Assembly: GCA_025084515.1 (NCBI GenBank)
Contig: JAJAGP010000098.1
Coordinates: forward strand, 534,432 to 598,431
Reading direction: 5' to 3'
DNA: 64,000 nt
DNA from: Ancistrus triradiatus
Taxonomy: Eukaryota > Chordata > Actinopteri > Siluriformes > Loricariidae
Shown here: positions 38,801 through 46,135 of the stretch, in pieces
Numbering within the stretch: the stretch's first letter is position 1
How the letters are laid out: each line of letters opens with the position of its first letter
Notes under the pieces: model-generated
Told to the model about the DNA's origin: nothing
Database searches by the model: none
The model's input: only the letters and a program-made list of their open reading frames with translations
Program-made: the position numbers and the translations under genes

Positions 38801-41679
38801 GCGGCTAGACCTAGTACCTAGAGTCACTGGCGAAAACACTGCAGTGTGTTCTGTAAAGGAGAATGTAAGATAAAGATGGATGTGTTTAGCTCGGCATTGT
38901 GCTCTTTCTCAGTGGGAACGATTCCTGAGTCACCTGACCACGCAGAGCCCCAGGGCAGCAGGACAGGACTGCAGGGTGAGACAGGATCACACACACCTTC
39001 ACAGCAGAATAAGCTTCAGCACGGTCAGCATTTCGGTTGGGCCTAATGTTCGCTCCGTCTCGCCCTCTCCTGCTTTAGATGTGCACAGCCCCCAACAACA
39101 TCAGGTCTTTCCTCTCTTCTCTGACATTGGTGCCATCGAAACGAGCTCGACGCCCAAACAGAGGTGGCACCGGCACAGTCCGGACGCAATAGTACACAGA
39201 GTGAGTTCCTCTGTCTCCCCAGGGTCTGACTATAAACTTACAGTTCCTAGTGAGGTATAAATTCAGGAACCCCAATGAATCCAACTCAAACCTTACCTTG
39301 CCAGATATGGGACATGTCCTGTCCCAATCGTCTGGTTTGGCCCACTGAGCAACGAGGGTTGGGTCTGGCAAGTGAGGCACGTTAGGGGTTATCCCGTCAC
39401 CTCCGGCTGCTCATCTGGGGCCTCTTCGTGACAAGATATATTGTTAATAGTCTCAATAGATGAAAATACGCCCTACACCAGGTAATCTGATGGAGCTTGG
39501 GTGACCAGTTGAAGAGATCATCCCCCGGTGCTTCAACAGCGACCCCTGCTTTCAATTTCTCCAGTTATCTCATTGTTGTGTTTCTTATCCCTCTCAGTGG
39601 GAGTTGGGCAGAGGCACCAGTCGTCCCCAGACTCTGAGCCGAACCAGGACCATGCCTGACCTCCAGGAGTCCATCGTGACCCAGAATAAGTTGCCAGAAC
39701 GAAGGAGGAGCTCTGTGAAAAGGTAGGACATGCTTAAGGGTCTGGGTTCGAATGTGTAGGTGTTTCTGTTGGACCCTGATAATGTGTTCGGCTCATTATA
39801 GGTGGATTTCTGGTTGTTTTTCCATACAGTCTCGTACAGAATTGTGTACCTCCAGTCCAATGATGTGTTTATGTGTTCATAGATTGCCTTCTGTAGGATC
39901 TCCAAATCTGCTGGCTGCTTTAAAAAAGAGTTTTGCTTGCAAATGCAACGGAAAATGGTGATAGAGGTGCTTTTGTGTGTCTGGTGACATACTCAGGTGT
40001 GTGTGTGTGTACATTTGCAGATCCAGCAGTGTGGGTCGGTTATCAGACAAGCTGCTGAAAGCCGTGGTTGAATCTCAGGTGGACAGAGGGAGCTGTGAGA
40101 GCCCAAACCCTGAGAGACCCATGGACATTACAGGTGCTCTCATACTCATCATATTGTGATCTTCAGAAAGCATTTACAGGCTTCTGCTACAGTTTAAGCC
40201 TGGGGAAGCCAGGCTTCTGTGCTCTTCAGAGAACCAACTACCCTTTTCTCAACATCTTCTTTTTTTGCTCTTCCCTCCTCCAGCGCCATCTGGTGGACCT
40301 GGGACGGTAGACAAAGGCTCAGGAAGCCCTGCTCATGAGCTGTTCTCTTTAGACTCTCCTCCTCATGGACACACTTGTCCTCTGAACACCAGACGCTTCT
40401 CAGGTGAGCCGCCTGCAGACACGAGGACATGAAAAGGCAAAGATTTGCTAAAGCTCACAAAGAGTGGAATGAAGATCAATGGAGTGATCAATGAAAGTTT
40501 AAAATTAATGGGTCCATCTGATATGTTATATATGGTCGTTATATCGTCTGCAGGGAATCGGCTTCCATTTTTTCAACCTGTCTTTTGAGTTATTTATCTT
40601 TTTTTGGTCCCTTCTCCAGCGCCATCTGCTGGAATTGGGGCGGTAGACAAAGCCTCAGAAAGTCCTGCTCATGCGCTCTTCACCCTAGACTCTCCCCCTC
40701 ACGTGCACACTCCTCCTCTGAACCCCAGACGCTTCTCGGGTGAGCCGCCTACAGACGGGAGAAGATGGAAAGGTTGGACATGAGTGCCAGACCATTAACA
40801 TTTAGCAAACGTTTTGTTTACAGTCGGCTCCTGCTGTCCTGGATGGACGTGCGGTCGCTTCCACAAAGCCTACAACTATGGTTACCCAGACAGCGTGGCA
40901 TCTAACCTGCAGGACACTGTCTTCGTTCCTCCTGAGCTCCCGGAGGAGACGCTGATGGAGGTACAGGATCTGAGTGGTTCTGGGAGAATACTAGTTCTGG
41001 GTGGTTCTGGGAAGTAACGGGTGGTAGTGTTGTAGCACTCGAGAACAGTCACAAGACCATAAATGAGCCGCCTCGCTCTCGGAGTGAGGTGATCTCAAAA
41101 ACTGTTGTTCATTTGGTGTCCAAGGTAAGGTTCATTATAAACTGAACTTTATTTCTGTTGTTATTGAATGTCAACAATCCACTCAAACAGAATCAATCAG
41201 TCCTTTCTCTACAGGCACTCTGATTGGCTAAAATCAAGTTCCTGCTCCTGTCGTTCAGTATCCGATCAATGAATCCGGTCTCAGCCGCTCCCAGTCTTAG
41301 TCTTGACCCAGACTCGACTTTAGTAGCCTGACTACAACACTACCGGGTGGTTCTGGGAAGTGCTAGCTAGTTCTGTCCAGCTTTGGATGGTTCTACAAAG
41401 CGTTTAGCTCTGGGAAGCTCTGGGAGGCTCTGTAGGTATTGTGTATCCTGAAGTCCTGTGCTTCAGCCTGCTTCACTTCCTCCATCTCTTGTACCTTGTA
41501 GCAGGGACACACGGAGATGGTGGCCCAGCTGCGCTTCACTCTCACCTTCTCCCATTGCGTGATGGAGATGGCAGCAGCAAAGGACAGTGGGACAGAGAGG
41601 AGTGAGACGTCAGATGCCTCTTTCCTGGAGCAGAGTCAGGTGGCTGATCAGATAAGCCAGCTGAGCCGAGAGTGGAGGT

Positions 41680-41717
<38 letters not shown>

Positions 41718-44700
41718 GGTACCGAAACAGGTTTTATTCTCTATAAGTGATGAAAACTTTGGTGTGTGTGTGTGTAGTTGCGCAGAGCAGTTGGTCCTGT
41801 ACATGAAGTGTGCTGAGCTCTTGTCCTCAGCCTTACACACAGCGATGGAAGCCATTAAGCAGGATAAGCTCTATCCCTCTGTGTCTGTTAAACAGGGTAA
41901 GAACCAAAACATCAAACATCATGCACCACCTACTACTACTATTATATTATATAAGACTTAACGTGATAGTGACGTTACATAACCCACATATACAAACAAA
42001 CATAAGACTTAACTCAGACTTCAGTGTCTGAATCATTTGGACTTCATTTGGACAGAGAGTTAATGTCAAAATAGAGTCCGTTTATGAATCAGTGAATCAT
42101 TTGGTCATGACAGAAATGTATTCCTCTCTACGTAAGGGTTTGAATCACTGAATCATTGACAGAAATGTATTCCTCTCATGTGTTTGACTCAGTGAATCAT
42201 TTGGTCATTACAGAAGTTTATTCCTCTCTTGTTAAGTGTCTGAATTAGTGAATCGTTTGGTCATGACATAAATGTATTCCTCTCTTGTTAACTGTTTGAA
42301 TCAGTGAATCATTTGGTCATGACAGAAATGTATTCCTCTCTTGTTAAGAGTTTGAATCAGTGAATCATTTGGTCGTGACAGAAATGTATTCCTTTCTTAT
42401 TAAGTGTTTGAATCAGTGAATCATTTGGTCGTGACAGAAATGTATTCCTCTCTACGTAAGTGTTTGAAACAGTGAATCATTTGGTCGTGACAAAAATGTA
42501 TTCCTTTCTTATTAAGTGTTTGAATCAGTGAATCATTTGGTCGTGACAGAAGTTTATTCCTCTCTTGTTAAGTGTTTGAATCAGTGAATCATTTGGTCAT
42601 GACAGAAATGTATTCCTTTCTTATTAAGTGTTTGAATCAGTGAATCATTTGGTCGTGACAGAAGTTTATTCCTCTCTTGTTAAGTGTTTGAATCAGTGAA
42701 TCATTTGGTCATGACAGAAATGTATTCCTTTCTTATTAAGTGTTTAAATTAGTGAATCATTTGGTCGTGACAGAAATGTATTCCTCTCTTGTTAAGTGTT
42801 TGAAATCAGTGAATCATTTGGTCATGACAGAAAAATGTATTCCTTTCTTATTAAGTGTTTAAATTAGTGAATCATTTGGTCGTGACAGAAATGTATTCCT
42901 CTCTACGTAAGTGTTTGAATCAGTGAATCATTGACAGAAATGTATTCCTCTCTTGTTAAGAGTTTGAATCAGTGAATCATTTGGTCATGACAGAAATGTA
43001 TTCCTCTCTATGCAAGTTTTTGAATCAGTGAATCATTTGGTCATGACAGAAATGTATTCCTCTCTTGTTAAGAGTTTGAATCAGTGAATCATTTGGTCAT
43101 GACAGAAATGTATTCCTCTCTATGTAAGTTTTTGAATCAGTGAATCATTTGGTCATGACAGAAATGTATTCCTCTCTTGTTAACTGTTTGAATCAGTGAA
43201 TCATTTGGTCATGACAGAAATGTATTTCTCTCTTGTTAAGAGTTTGAATCAGTGAATCATTTGGTCATGACAGAAATGTATTCCTTTCTTATTAAGTGTT
43301 TAAATTAGTGAATCATTTGGTCGTGACAGAGATTTCCTTCTCTCTTTTAAGTGAGTCAGTAATTGAATCAGCAAATCATTCCATCATGACTGGGATTCAC
43401 TTCACTCTTGTTAAGTGAGGCAGTGTTAGACTTGATGGGGTATACTCCTCTCTCATTCAGAGGGTTAGTGTTGGAATCGGTGAATCATTTGGCGTGACAG
43501 ATATTTACTCCTCTCTTTTAAGCAAGTCTGTTTGAGTCAGTGAATCATTCTGCCGTGGCTGGGTCAGTGTTTGATTCGGGGAAACATCTGATCACGATGG
43601 TTTGCTTGTTGGTTGTTGTAATGCCGATGTTGTTGTGTGTTTGTAGTCGTGCGGAGGCTGAACGAGCTCTATAAGGAGTGTGTGATGTCGTGCCGCTCTC
43701 TCACTGTCAGACTTCAGCTGTTCTTCAGCACCAAGCAGAGGCTGATGGACAGATTCAGTAACATCACGGCTGAGAAAATCATCTACTCTCACACCATCCA
43801 GATGGTACACACACACACAACGACCAGTCGTTTACATCTGCAGCACTTGGTTCTGACCCTCACTTCTCCTCCGGCGTGTTATCAGGTGCAGGCTGCAGCT
43901 CTGGATGAGATGTTCCACCATGGCGAGGCTTCAGTTCAGCGCTACCAGAAAGCCTTGCTGCTCATGGAAGGCCTGTCTTTAATTATCACTGAGAAATCCG
44001 CCCTGAACAACATCAACAAATGTGAGTCATGCTCTCACGACAACACCCATCAGGCTCAGCTGTAGGACTCATGTGTAGGACCTGACACAAATACTGACTG
44101 AAGCCCGTTTGAGACTATGTACAATAATTATATAAACCTGTAAGGATGAAGCGCCCCCTGTGGCCGCCTGTGGATGCGTTATCCAGCATAGCCTCCCACT
44201 CCTTTTGTCTGGCCTCCCTTTCTGTAAACGCTGGCCTGGTTGTAGCGGCCTTCATTTATAACCCTCTGTTCCCTTTGTCCTTTGCCTGGTCTCCGGTTCT
44301 GTACGCTTTCTGGTTTGTTTCTTGCCCTGTGTTTATTCTTTGTCTTGTTTATTTCCATTCTGTTTTTAGCTTCGTGTTTAGGTTTTATGGTCTGGTGCAT
44401 CCGGAAAGTCTTCAGACCCTTTCACTTTGTTTCACATTTTGTTATGTTGAGGCATTGCAATAAAATAAATCAAGGTTGTCCCCATCAGTCTGCCCTCAAC
44501 ACCCATTAATGGATAAGTGAAAACAGCATTTTAGAAATGCTTGCAAATTTAAGAAGGAAAAACTAAAATTTTGCATGGACACAAGTATTCAGGCACTTGA
44601 AATTTAGCTCTCATTTCTTGATCTTGATCATCTTTGAGATGTTTCTACACCAATCCCCAAATCCCGCTGTAATCACTGCCAAAGGTGCTTCAACTAAGCA

Positions 44701-45196
44701 CCGAGTAAAGTGTCTGAATACTTATGATAATGCTATATTGTAGTTTTTCCTTGTCAGTAAATTTGTCTAAAATTCTGTGTTCATTGTCATTATGGGGTAT
44801 CGCGTGCAGAATGATGGGGGAAAGCTTTTTAGATTTTACCACAAAGACTCAACATAACAAAATGTGAAAAAGGTGAAAGGGTCTGAAGGCTTTCCGAATG
44901 CCTTGTAGATCCTTGTTTTGTGTTTAAGCCCTGTGCTAAGCTTAGCCTTTAACCATTCATGATGTTAAGTTTAGTATTTAGCTTTTTAAATGCCAAATCT
45001 GTTTAAGAATTGTGTTGAGCTTAGCATTTATCCCTTATGTTTAGAAAATAAATAATAGAAAATGTCTTAATGTAGAAAATTCCTCAAGATTTTTTTATAC
45101 TTCCTAACAGCCTATTTTCACTTGCGTGTTTGTGATTGCTCTGCAGGTAAACAGTGTATCGAGCGCCGGCTCTCGTCCCTGCAGCCTGCATCGTGA
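15288..45196 (+). CDS. ulk1: unc-51-like autophagy-activating kinase 1, complete (28 exons)
   Basis: Ser/Thr kinase that starts autophagy in complex with ATG13, FIP200 and ATG101, acting in the cytosol and at phagophore sites. Twenty-eight exons with matching phases give 930 codons including TGA (about 929 aa; human ULK1 is 1050 aa). Order: kinase domain, Ser/Pro-rich disordered middle, C-terminal EAT/MIT-type domain. The start at 15288 is chosen because it gives MEIIGKFEFNRKDLIGHGAF, matching ULK1 from its seventh or eighth residue; no in-frame upstream ATG exists. GKFEF and the adgrd1/ep400 linkage favour ULK1 over ULK2. Teleosts have ulk1 paralogues, and I cannot say which this is. Exons are given in the three block entries below. 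The introns carry most of the repeats. Confidence 0.93.
15580..15920 (+). pseudogene. Tc1-like transposase remnant in ulk1 intron 2
   Basis: Begins with the transposon end TCTTAGGCCACCATTAGATT. It carries a broken frame with AKAHKDWTEDQWK..GLWSDE, typical of the region before the second Asp of Tc1 transposases, then degenerates. Related pieces lie at 29170-29407 and 40431-40550. Confidence 0.7.
17273..18736 (+). repeat. 1.47-kb segmental duplication, copy B (ulk1 intron 3)
   Basis: Direct copy of 13469-14939, differing by scattered substitutions and short indels. It starts just inside the fold-back repeat's terminal arm (TCCACTTACTCTATAGAAG) and stops at CCTATATAGTGTTTAT, inside the GTGTCC MITE. 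Its NRF1-type palindrome is at 18623-18634. Confidence 0.9.
18623..18634 (+). promoter_or_regulatory. NRF1-type palindrome inside ulk1 intron 3
   Basis: TGCGCATGCGCG, an exact copy of the site at 14823-14834. A promoter here would lie after the VAVK exon (15461), so any transcript started here would lack the Gly-loop and the ATP-binding lysine. Confidence 0.4.
18995..19090. mobile_element. short MITE with CAGGGTTGCCAG / CTGGCAACC ends
   Basis: CAGGGTTGCCAGATCC at the left and GGCAGACCTGGCAACC at the right are inverted complements. A second copy is at 52871-52959 in an ep400 intron. The flanking ~80 bp are also similar, so the core sits inside a somewhat larger repeat. Confidence 0.6.
20870..22400 (+). 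pseudogene. decayed Tc1-like transposon in ulk1 intron 4, interrupted by a SINE
   Basis: The left end resembles the AAAAGTAGATAAAGAGAACC family (20880-21000). A transposase C-terminal remnant follows at about 21890-22290, with EQDNDPKHKSFYQR and VLQWPSQSPNLNPMEMLW, the DPKH and SPDLNPIE signatures of DD34E transposases. The right end is at 22310-22400 (CTTTTGCCACTCACAGATAT). Stops and deletions break the frame. A SINE (21641-21832) lies inside. Confidence 0.7.
21641..21832 (+). repeat. tRNA-derived SINE, near full length
   Basis: GGACTGTGGTAACCTAGTGG head, B box GGGTTCAAATCCC, TGCCACTGTTGGGTCCTTGA body and the CTGCTAAATGCTGTAAATGT tail: the best-preserved copy in the window. It is nested in the Tc1-like remnant. 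Confidence 0.9.
23239..23403 (-). repeat. tRNA-derived SINE, truncated
   Basis: Inverted: TACATTTACAGCATTTAGCA tail at the left and CCGCTAGGCGACCACAG head at the right, with internal deletions including the B-box region. Confidence 0.75.
23404..23765 (-). repeat. Penelope-like retroelement 3' end (minus strand)
   Basis: On the minus strand the sequence reads through a piece with GWVKDSQDHPQDD and TEEAFQMRGQTSP. It is preceded by the CACCAGTTATCAGCCACCTT junction that follows GIY-YIG endonuclease domains in fish Penelope-type elements. A second, inverted copy is at 24163-24442. Confidence 0.6.
23779..24152. pseudogene. Tc1-like end plus transposase DNA-binding domain remnant
   Basis: 23779-23892 is a Tc1-like end (AGTGGTGCTTGAAAGTTTGT). 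23892-24152, on the minus strand, encodes an HTH segment with GLHQSTVRQIVYKWRKF and LPRSGRPTKI, the GRP-K AT-hook-like linker between the paired HTH motifs of Tc1 transposases. Only the N-terminal DNA-binding part remains. Confidence 0.75.
24163..24442 (+). repeat. Penelope-like retroelement 3' end (plus strand)
   Basis: Contains ACACCAGTTATCAGCCACCT, GATCCCTTCCCAGGAGGTTT and CTAGAACTGAAGAAACC, matching in inverse orientation the block at 23404-23765. Together the two form a large inverted pair around the Tc1 fragment. Confidence 0.6.
24443..26018. other. rest of ulk1 intron 5
   Basis: Mostly unrecognised sequence. It includes a dispersed-repeat copy at about 25508-25602 (GGCAAGGAAAAACTCCCTAA) and, at 25752-25790, a Tc1-like end (TTCCAAAAGTTTGTGGACAC). 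The 191-codon minus-strand frame at 25790-26365 overlaps exon 6 in antisense and is judged spurious. Confidence 0.5.
26880..27090 (-). repeat. dispersed fish repeat (GGCAAGGAAAAACTCCCT family), inverted copy
   Basis: AGGGAGTTTTTCCTTGCCAC, then CTTTGAGACAATGCTGC and a tail AAAGCGCTATAGAAATAAGT. Same family as 1497-1785. Confidence 0.7.
27338..28478 (-). mobile_element. Tc1-like transposon with long inverted repeats, defective transposase
   Basis: Both ends are present: CAGTGGGGGGAAAAAAGTAT at 27338 and ATACTTTTTTGCCCCATTG ending at 28478, each flanked by TA. The inverted repeats extend about 200 bp (TTTAGTCAGCCACTG, CTCCTACTTAGAAAGATGAG). On the minus strand, 27554-27998 holds transposase pieces with VFQHDNDPKTH and EWPSQSPDLSPIENVWRELK, in two frames. 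The N-terminal HTH part is missing, so it is non-autonomous. It lies in ulk1 intron 6 and is 1141 bp long. Confidence 0.88.
29170..29407 (+). pseudogene. Tc1-like transposase 3' fragment with terminal repeat
   Basis: Encodes GVKRLKYAKAHKDWNEDH and then, after a stop, a GLWPDES-like motif. It ends with CCTAAGACTTTTGCACAGTA, the inverted form of the end seen at 5115. Confidence 0.7.
29530..29662 (+). repeat. tRNA-derived SINE, 3' part
   Basis: TCCCACCTCTGCCAAGTTGG, GAGCAAGGCCCTTAACCCAC and a decayed tail GGACGTCTGATATATGAGTA. The tRNA-like head is missing. Confidence 0.7.
29790..30200 (-). repeat. transposase-like repeat, copy 1 (ulk1 intron 6)
   Basis: The minus-strand open frame 29792-30064 has TDINLIKHLWRHSKTK, which loosely resembles the SPDLNPIENLW motif. 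Part of the block recurs at 32280-32545 (CTTGATCTTCTTTGGTCTTC, GCTCAGACTTTTGGCTT..ACTGTATTT). I treat it as a decayed DNA transposon. Confidence 0.5.
30326..30360 (+). promoter_or_regulatory. (CT)n acceptor tract of ulk1 exon 7
   Basis: About fourteen CT units followed by GTGTAG form the whole polypyrimidine tract before the exon that encodes the DFG motif. Confidence 0.85.
30495..31050. repeat. fish MITE-like repeat (AAGTAATCCATTAC ... CCCCCAACACTG)
   Basis: The left part AGTTACTCACAAAAAGTAAT and the right part TAATACGTTACTTTATACCG plus CCCCCCAACACTGG fit the inverted ends of an abundant fish MITE. A related fragment is at 6670-6850. Confidence 0.5.
31409..32265. repeat. (AAT)n array 1 with 3' flank (ulk1 intron 8)
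   Basis: Long imperfect AAT/ATA trinucleotide array to about 32052, followed by AATGTAATGTGGAGGCCCCT, GGTATCACAT and GATTAAAGTAGAGTTAGG. The same 3' flank follows array 2 at 34186-34325, so array and flank were duplicated together. Confidence 0.9.
32280..32545 (-). repeat. transposase-like repeat, copy 2 (ulk1 intron 8)
   Basis: Shares CTTGATCTTCTTTGGTCTTC and a CAGACTTTTGGCTTCACTGT segment with 29940-30200. Confidence 0.6.
32943..33128 (+). pseudogene. Tc1-like fragment
   Basis: Starts with the CTTGAAAGTTTGTGAACCCT end and runs into a frame with VKHGGSVMVW, the conserved segment around the second Asp region of Tc1 transposases, then is cut off by the AAT array. Confidence 0.65.
33129..34325. 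repeat. (AAT)n array 2 with higher-order units and 3' flank
   Basis: AAT-rich array to about 34193. In 33146-33565 a composite unit with AATCATAATACTAGT recurs about six times at 70-85 bp intervals. The flank AATGTAATGTGGAGGCCTCT and the ATTAAAGTAGAGTTTGGG segment repeat those after array 1. Confidence 0.9.
34326..34391 (+). promoter_or_regulatory. (CT)n acceptor tract of ulk1 exon 9
   Basis: About thirty uninterrupted CT units end in CCCTAG at the exon 9 boundary (34392). The tract is the polypyrimidine tract of the intron that carries the AAT arrays. Confidence 0.9.
35949..40960 (+). CDS. ulk1: ulk1 block 2: disordered regulatory middle, exons 12-23
   Basis: Exons: 35949-36037, 36117-36240, 36602-36647, 37971-38078, 38169-38332, 38913-38975, 39079-39200, 39598-39722, 40021-40133, 40284-40403, 40620-40739, 40824-40960. 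Landmarks shared with ULK1: VPMPSYPSSGSGSSSS, the LIR-like MEDFIVVP, VPVPTQVHNYQRMEQNL, VGTIPE, TRTMPDLQ (cf. human SAPNLSDL), GRLSDKLLKA, and PPELPEETLME leading into the C-terminal domain. Exons 21 and 22 are a tandem duplicate pair. Exon 16 (38169) and exon 18 (39079) are the least certain: phase and splice sites fit, but homology is weak. A possible extra exon lies at 39883-39957. This region is normally a substrate for AMPK, mTORC1 and autophosphorylation. Confidence 0.78.
36648..37970. other. ulk1 intron 14
   Basis: 1.3 kb without a recognisable exon. A Tc1-like MITE end sits at 37738-37812 (CAGTGGTGCTTGAAA...AAAAGTAGATAAAGAGAACC). The open frame at 36954-37334 has no family resemblance. 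Confidence 0.5.
39883..39957 (+). CDS. ulk1: candidate alternative ulk1 exon between exons 19 and 20
   Basis: Acceptor GTTCATAG, donor ATG|GTGATA. It encodes LPSVGSPNLLAALKKSFACK, which resembles, in the correct order, the NLLALLARQG segment that human ULK1 has after SAPNLSDL. It continues the phase of exon 19. Spliced to the usual exon 20 acceptor (40021) it creates TGA; spliced to a second acceptor 6 nt downstream (ATCCAG, exon from 40027) it stays open. Confidence 0.45.
40431..40550 (+). pseudogene. Tc1-like fragment between the duplicated ulk1 exons
   Basis: ATTTGCTAAAGCTCACAAAG and GGAATGAAGATCAATGG match the AKAHK.WNEDQW transposase segment seen at 15800 and 29300. Confidence 0.65.
41025..41342. 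mobile_element. hAT-type MITE with 8-bp target duplication (ulk1 intron 23)
   Basis: Ends TAGTGTTGTAGCACTCGAGA and GACTACAACACTA are inverted. Flanking octamers ACGGGTGG (41017-41024) and CCGGGTGG (41343-41350) match at 7 of 8 positions. A relative with GTCTTGACTTGACTCGACTT lies at 10940-11045. Confidence 0.7.
41502..45196 (+). CDS. ulk1: ulk1 block 3: C-terminal EAT/MIT-type domain, exons 24-28
   Basis: Exons: 41505-41677 (or from 41502 at a TAGCAG tandem acceptor), 41778-41896, 43647-43804, 43886-44021, 45147-45196 (stop TGA 45194-45196). The translation has HTEMVAQLRFTLTFSHCVME, QVADQISQLSREW, AEQLVLYMKCAELLSSAL, VKQVVRRLNELYK, ITAEKIIYSHTIQMVQAAAL and ends CIERRLSSLQPAS. In ULK1/ATG1 kinases this helical domain binds ATG13 and FIP200 and targets membranes. 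The gene end (Cys-Ile-Glu-Arg-Arg-Leu-Ser) is nearly identical to human. Intron 25 contains a 1.3-kb minisatellite and intron 27 a Tc1-like MITE. Confidence 0.93.
41678..41777 (+). promoter_or_regulatory. 100-nt ulk1 intron 24 with (AC)n at the 5' end and (GT)n at the 3' end
   Basis: GTG(AC)n occupies 41680-41714 right after the donor, and (GT)7 runs directly into TAG at 41762-41777. The two tracts are complementary and could pair in the pre-mRNA, bringing the splice sites together. There is no polypyrimidine tract. Confidence 0.85.
42055..43400 (+). repeat. 56-bp minisatellite, about 23 units (ulk1 intron 25)
   Basis: The unit is GAATCAGTGAATCATTTGGT followed by CATGACAGAAATGTATTCCT and CTCTTGTTAAGTGTTT. 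The spacing is 56 bp, with small indels and alternating variants (CTCTACGTAA, TTCTTATTAA). Degraded units continue to about 43560. Confidence 0.95.
44394..44908. mobile_element. Tc1-like MITE (ulk1 intron 27)
   Basis: The left end GGTGCATCCGGAAAGTCTTC, then AGACCCTTTCAC and CACATTTTGTTATGTTGA, is mirrored at the right end (TCAACATAACAAAATGTG...GGTCTGAAGGCTTTCCGAAT). The interior holds no transposase. Confidence 0.85.
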
Positions 45197-46135
45197 GACT
45201 CCCACGAGACTTCTTCTATTCCATATCTCAGAGGCATTTCAGCTGAAGTTAGCAGAGAAACAAAACACTGCACTCAATTCCTGTTCGTATAATAACCAGC
45301 GAGTCATCGGCAGTGATCAGTGCTTTGTAGTGAATCAGGACGCTGTGAATATCAGGGGCTTTACGTTTTGACTCGATCTTAATTCAGCATTAAGAATGCA
45401 GACAGGGTTGTACTACAAGAAGGTCCTGAGTCCCTGAGAAGCTCTGCATGCTGAAAATATTCAAATCATCAAGAGTGAGTGTGTATTATTCCAGCGGGAA
45501 GCGTGAGTTTGCATGATTAGTGACCTTAAGGTTTGAAATGGAAAGCTCTTACCATTGGGAAAGGGTATACGGGTCACGTTTTGGTCAGTGTTACACAGGA
45601 CAAGCCATAGCCTGCGATTTTAAGACGTGACAGACCAAGCGAAATGCTGTGTGATCTTTTAACTGTGCTAAGAAACAATACTTGACGCTTGTTTGGATCG
45701 AGAGTTTAATGAATCATTTAATGGATCTGCTACTGTACCGCCGTACCAAACGAGGAAGCACTTTATGAATGAGAGCGCTGCTTGATGGAGTCTGGCGTAG
45801 AGAAACTTTCTCGCGTTACGTTATTGTACGAAGCTTTTTTTGCTTTGACTCGCTGCACAGGACTCTCATGGATCAAATTTTAAGCGTTGAAGAAATCCTC
45901 TATGCGGGTGATATTGTACATGTTTTATTGCCTTACGTAGCCGAACACAATGCAGGTTTGAACTGATGCTGTTGTTTAAAATGGAAAATGCCCATTGTAT
46001 GTGCTGTTAAATTGTCTTTATGCTCATCGTTTGTCTTTAAGCCAAATAGAACCAAGGTTTGTAAAGGTGTGTGTGTGATTGTGTGTGTTAGTTAGCATTT
46101 AGTGTGATCAAAATAAAGTTTGATCTTATTTTTAA
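45197..46135 (+). other. ulk1: ulk1 3' UTR with poly(A) signal
   Basis: From the TGA to the poly(A) signal AATAAA at 46112-46117, with a GT-rich stretch (GTGTGTGAGTTTCTG) just downstream at 46136. The open frames inside are short and unlike any family. Confidence 0.7.
46112..46117 (+). terminator. ulk1 poly(A) signal AATAAA
   Basis: Canonical hexamer about 0.9 kb after the ulk1 stop codon, followed within 25 bp by a GT/T-rich element. Cleavage is expected near 46130-46140. Confidence 0.7.

Noticed and set aside
42055..43400. Possible CRISPR-like array
   Set aside because: The 56-bp units are contiguous with no unique spacers, and the genome is eukaryotic; this is a minisatellite.
44146..44463. 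105-codon plus-strand frame in ulk1 intron 27
   Set aside because: Phe-rich low-information translation that runs into the Tc1-like MITE; no homology.
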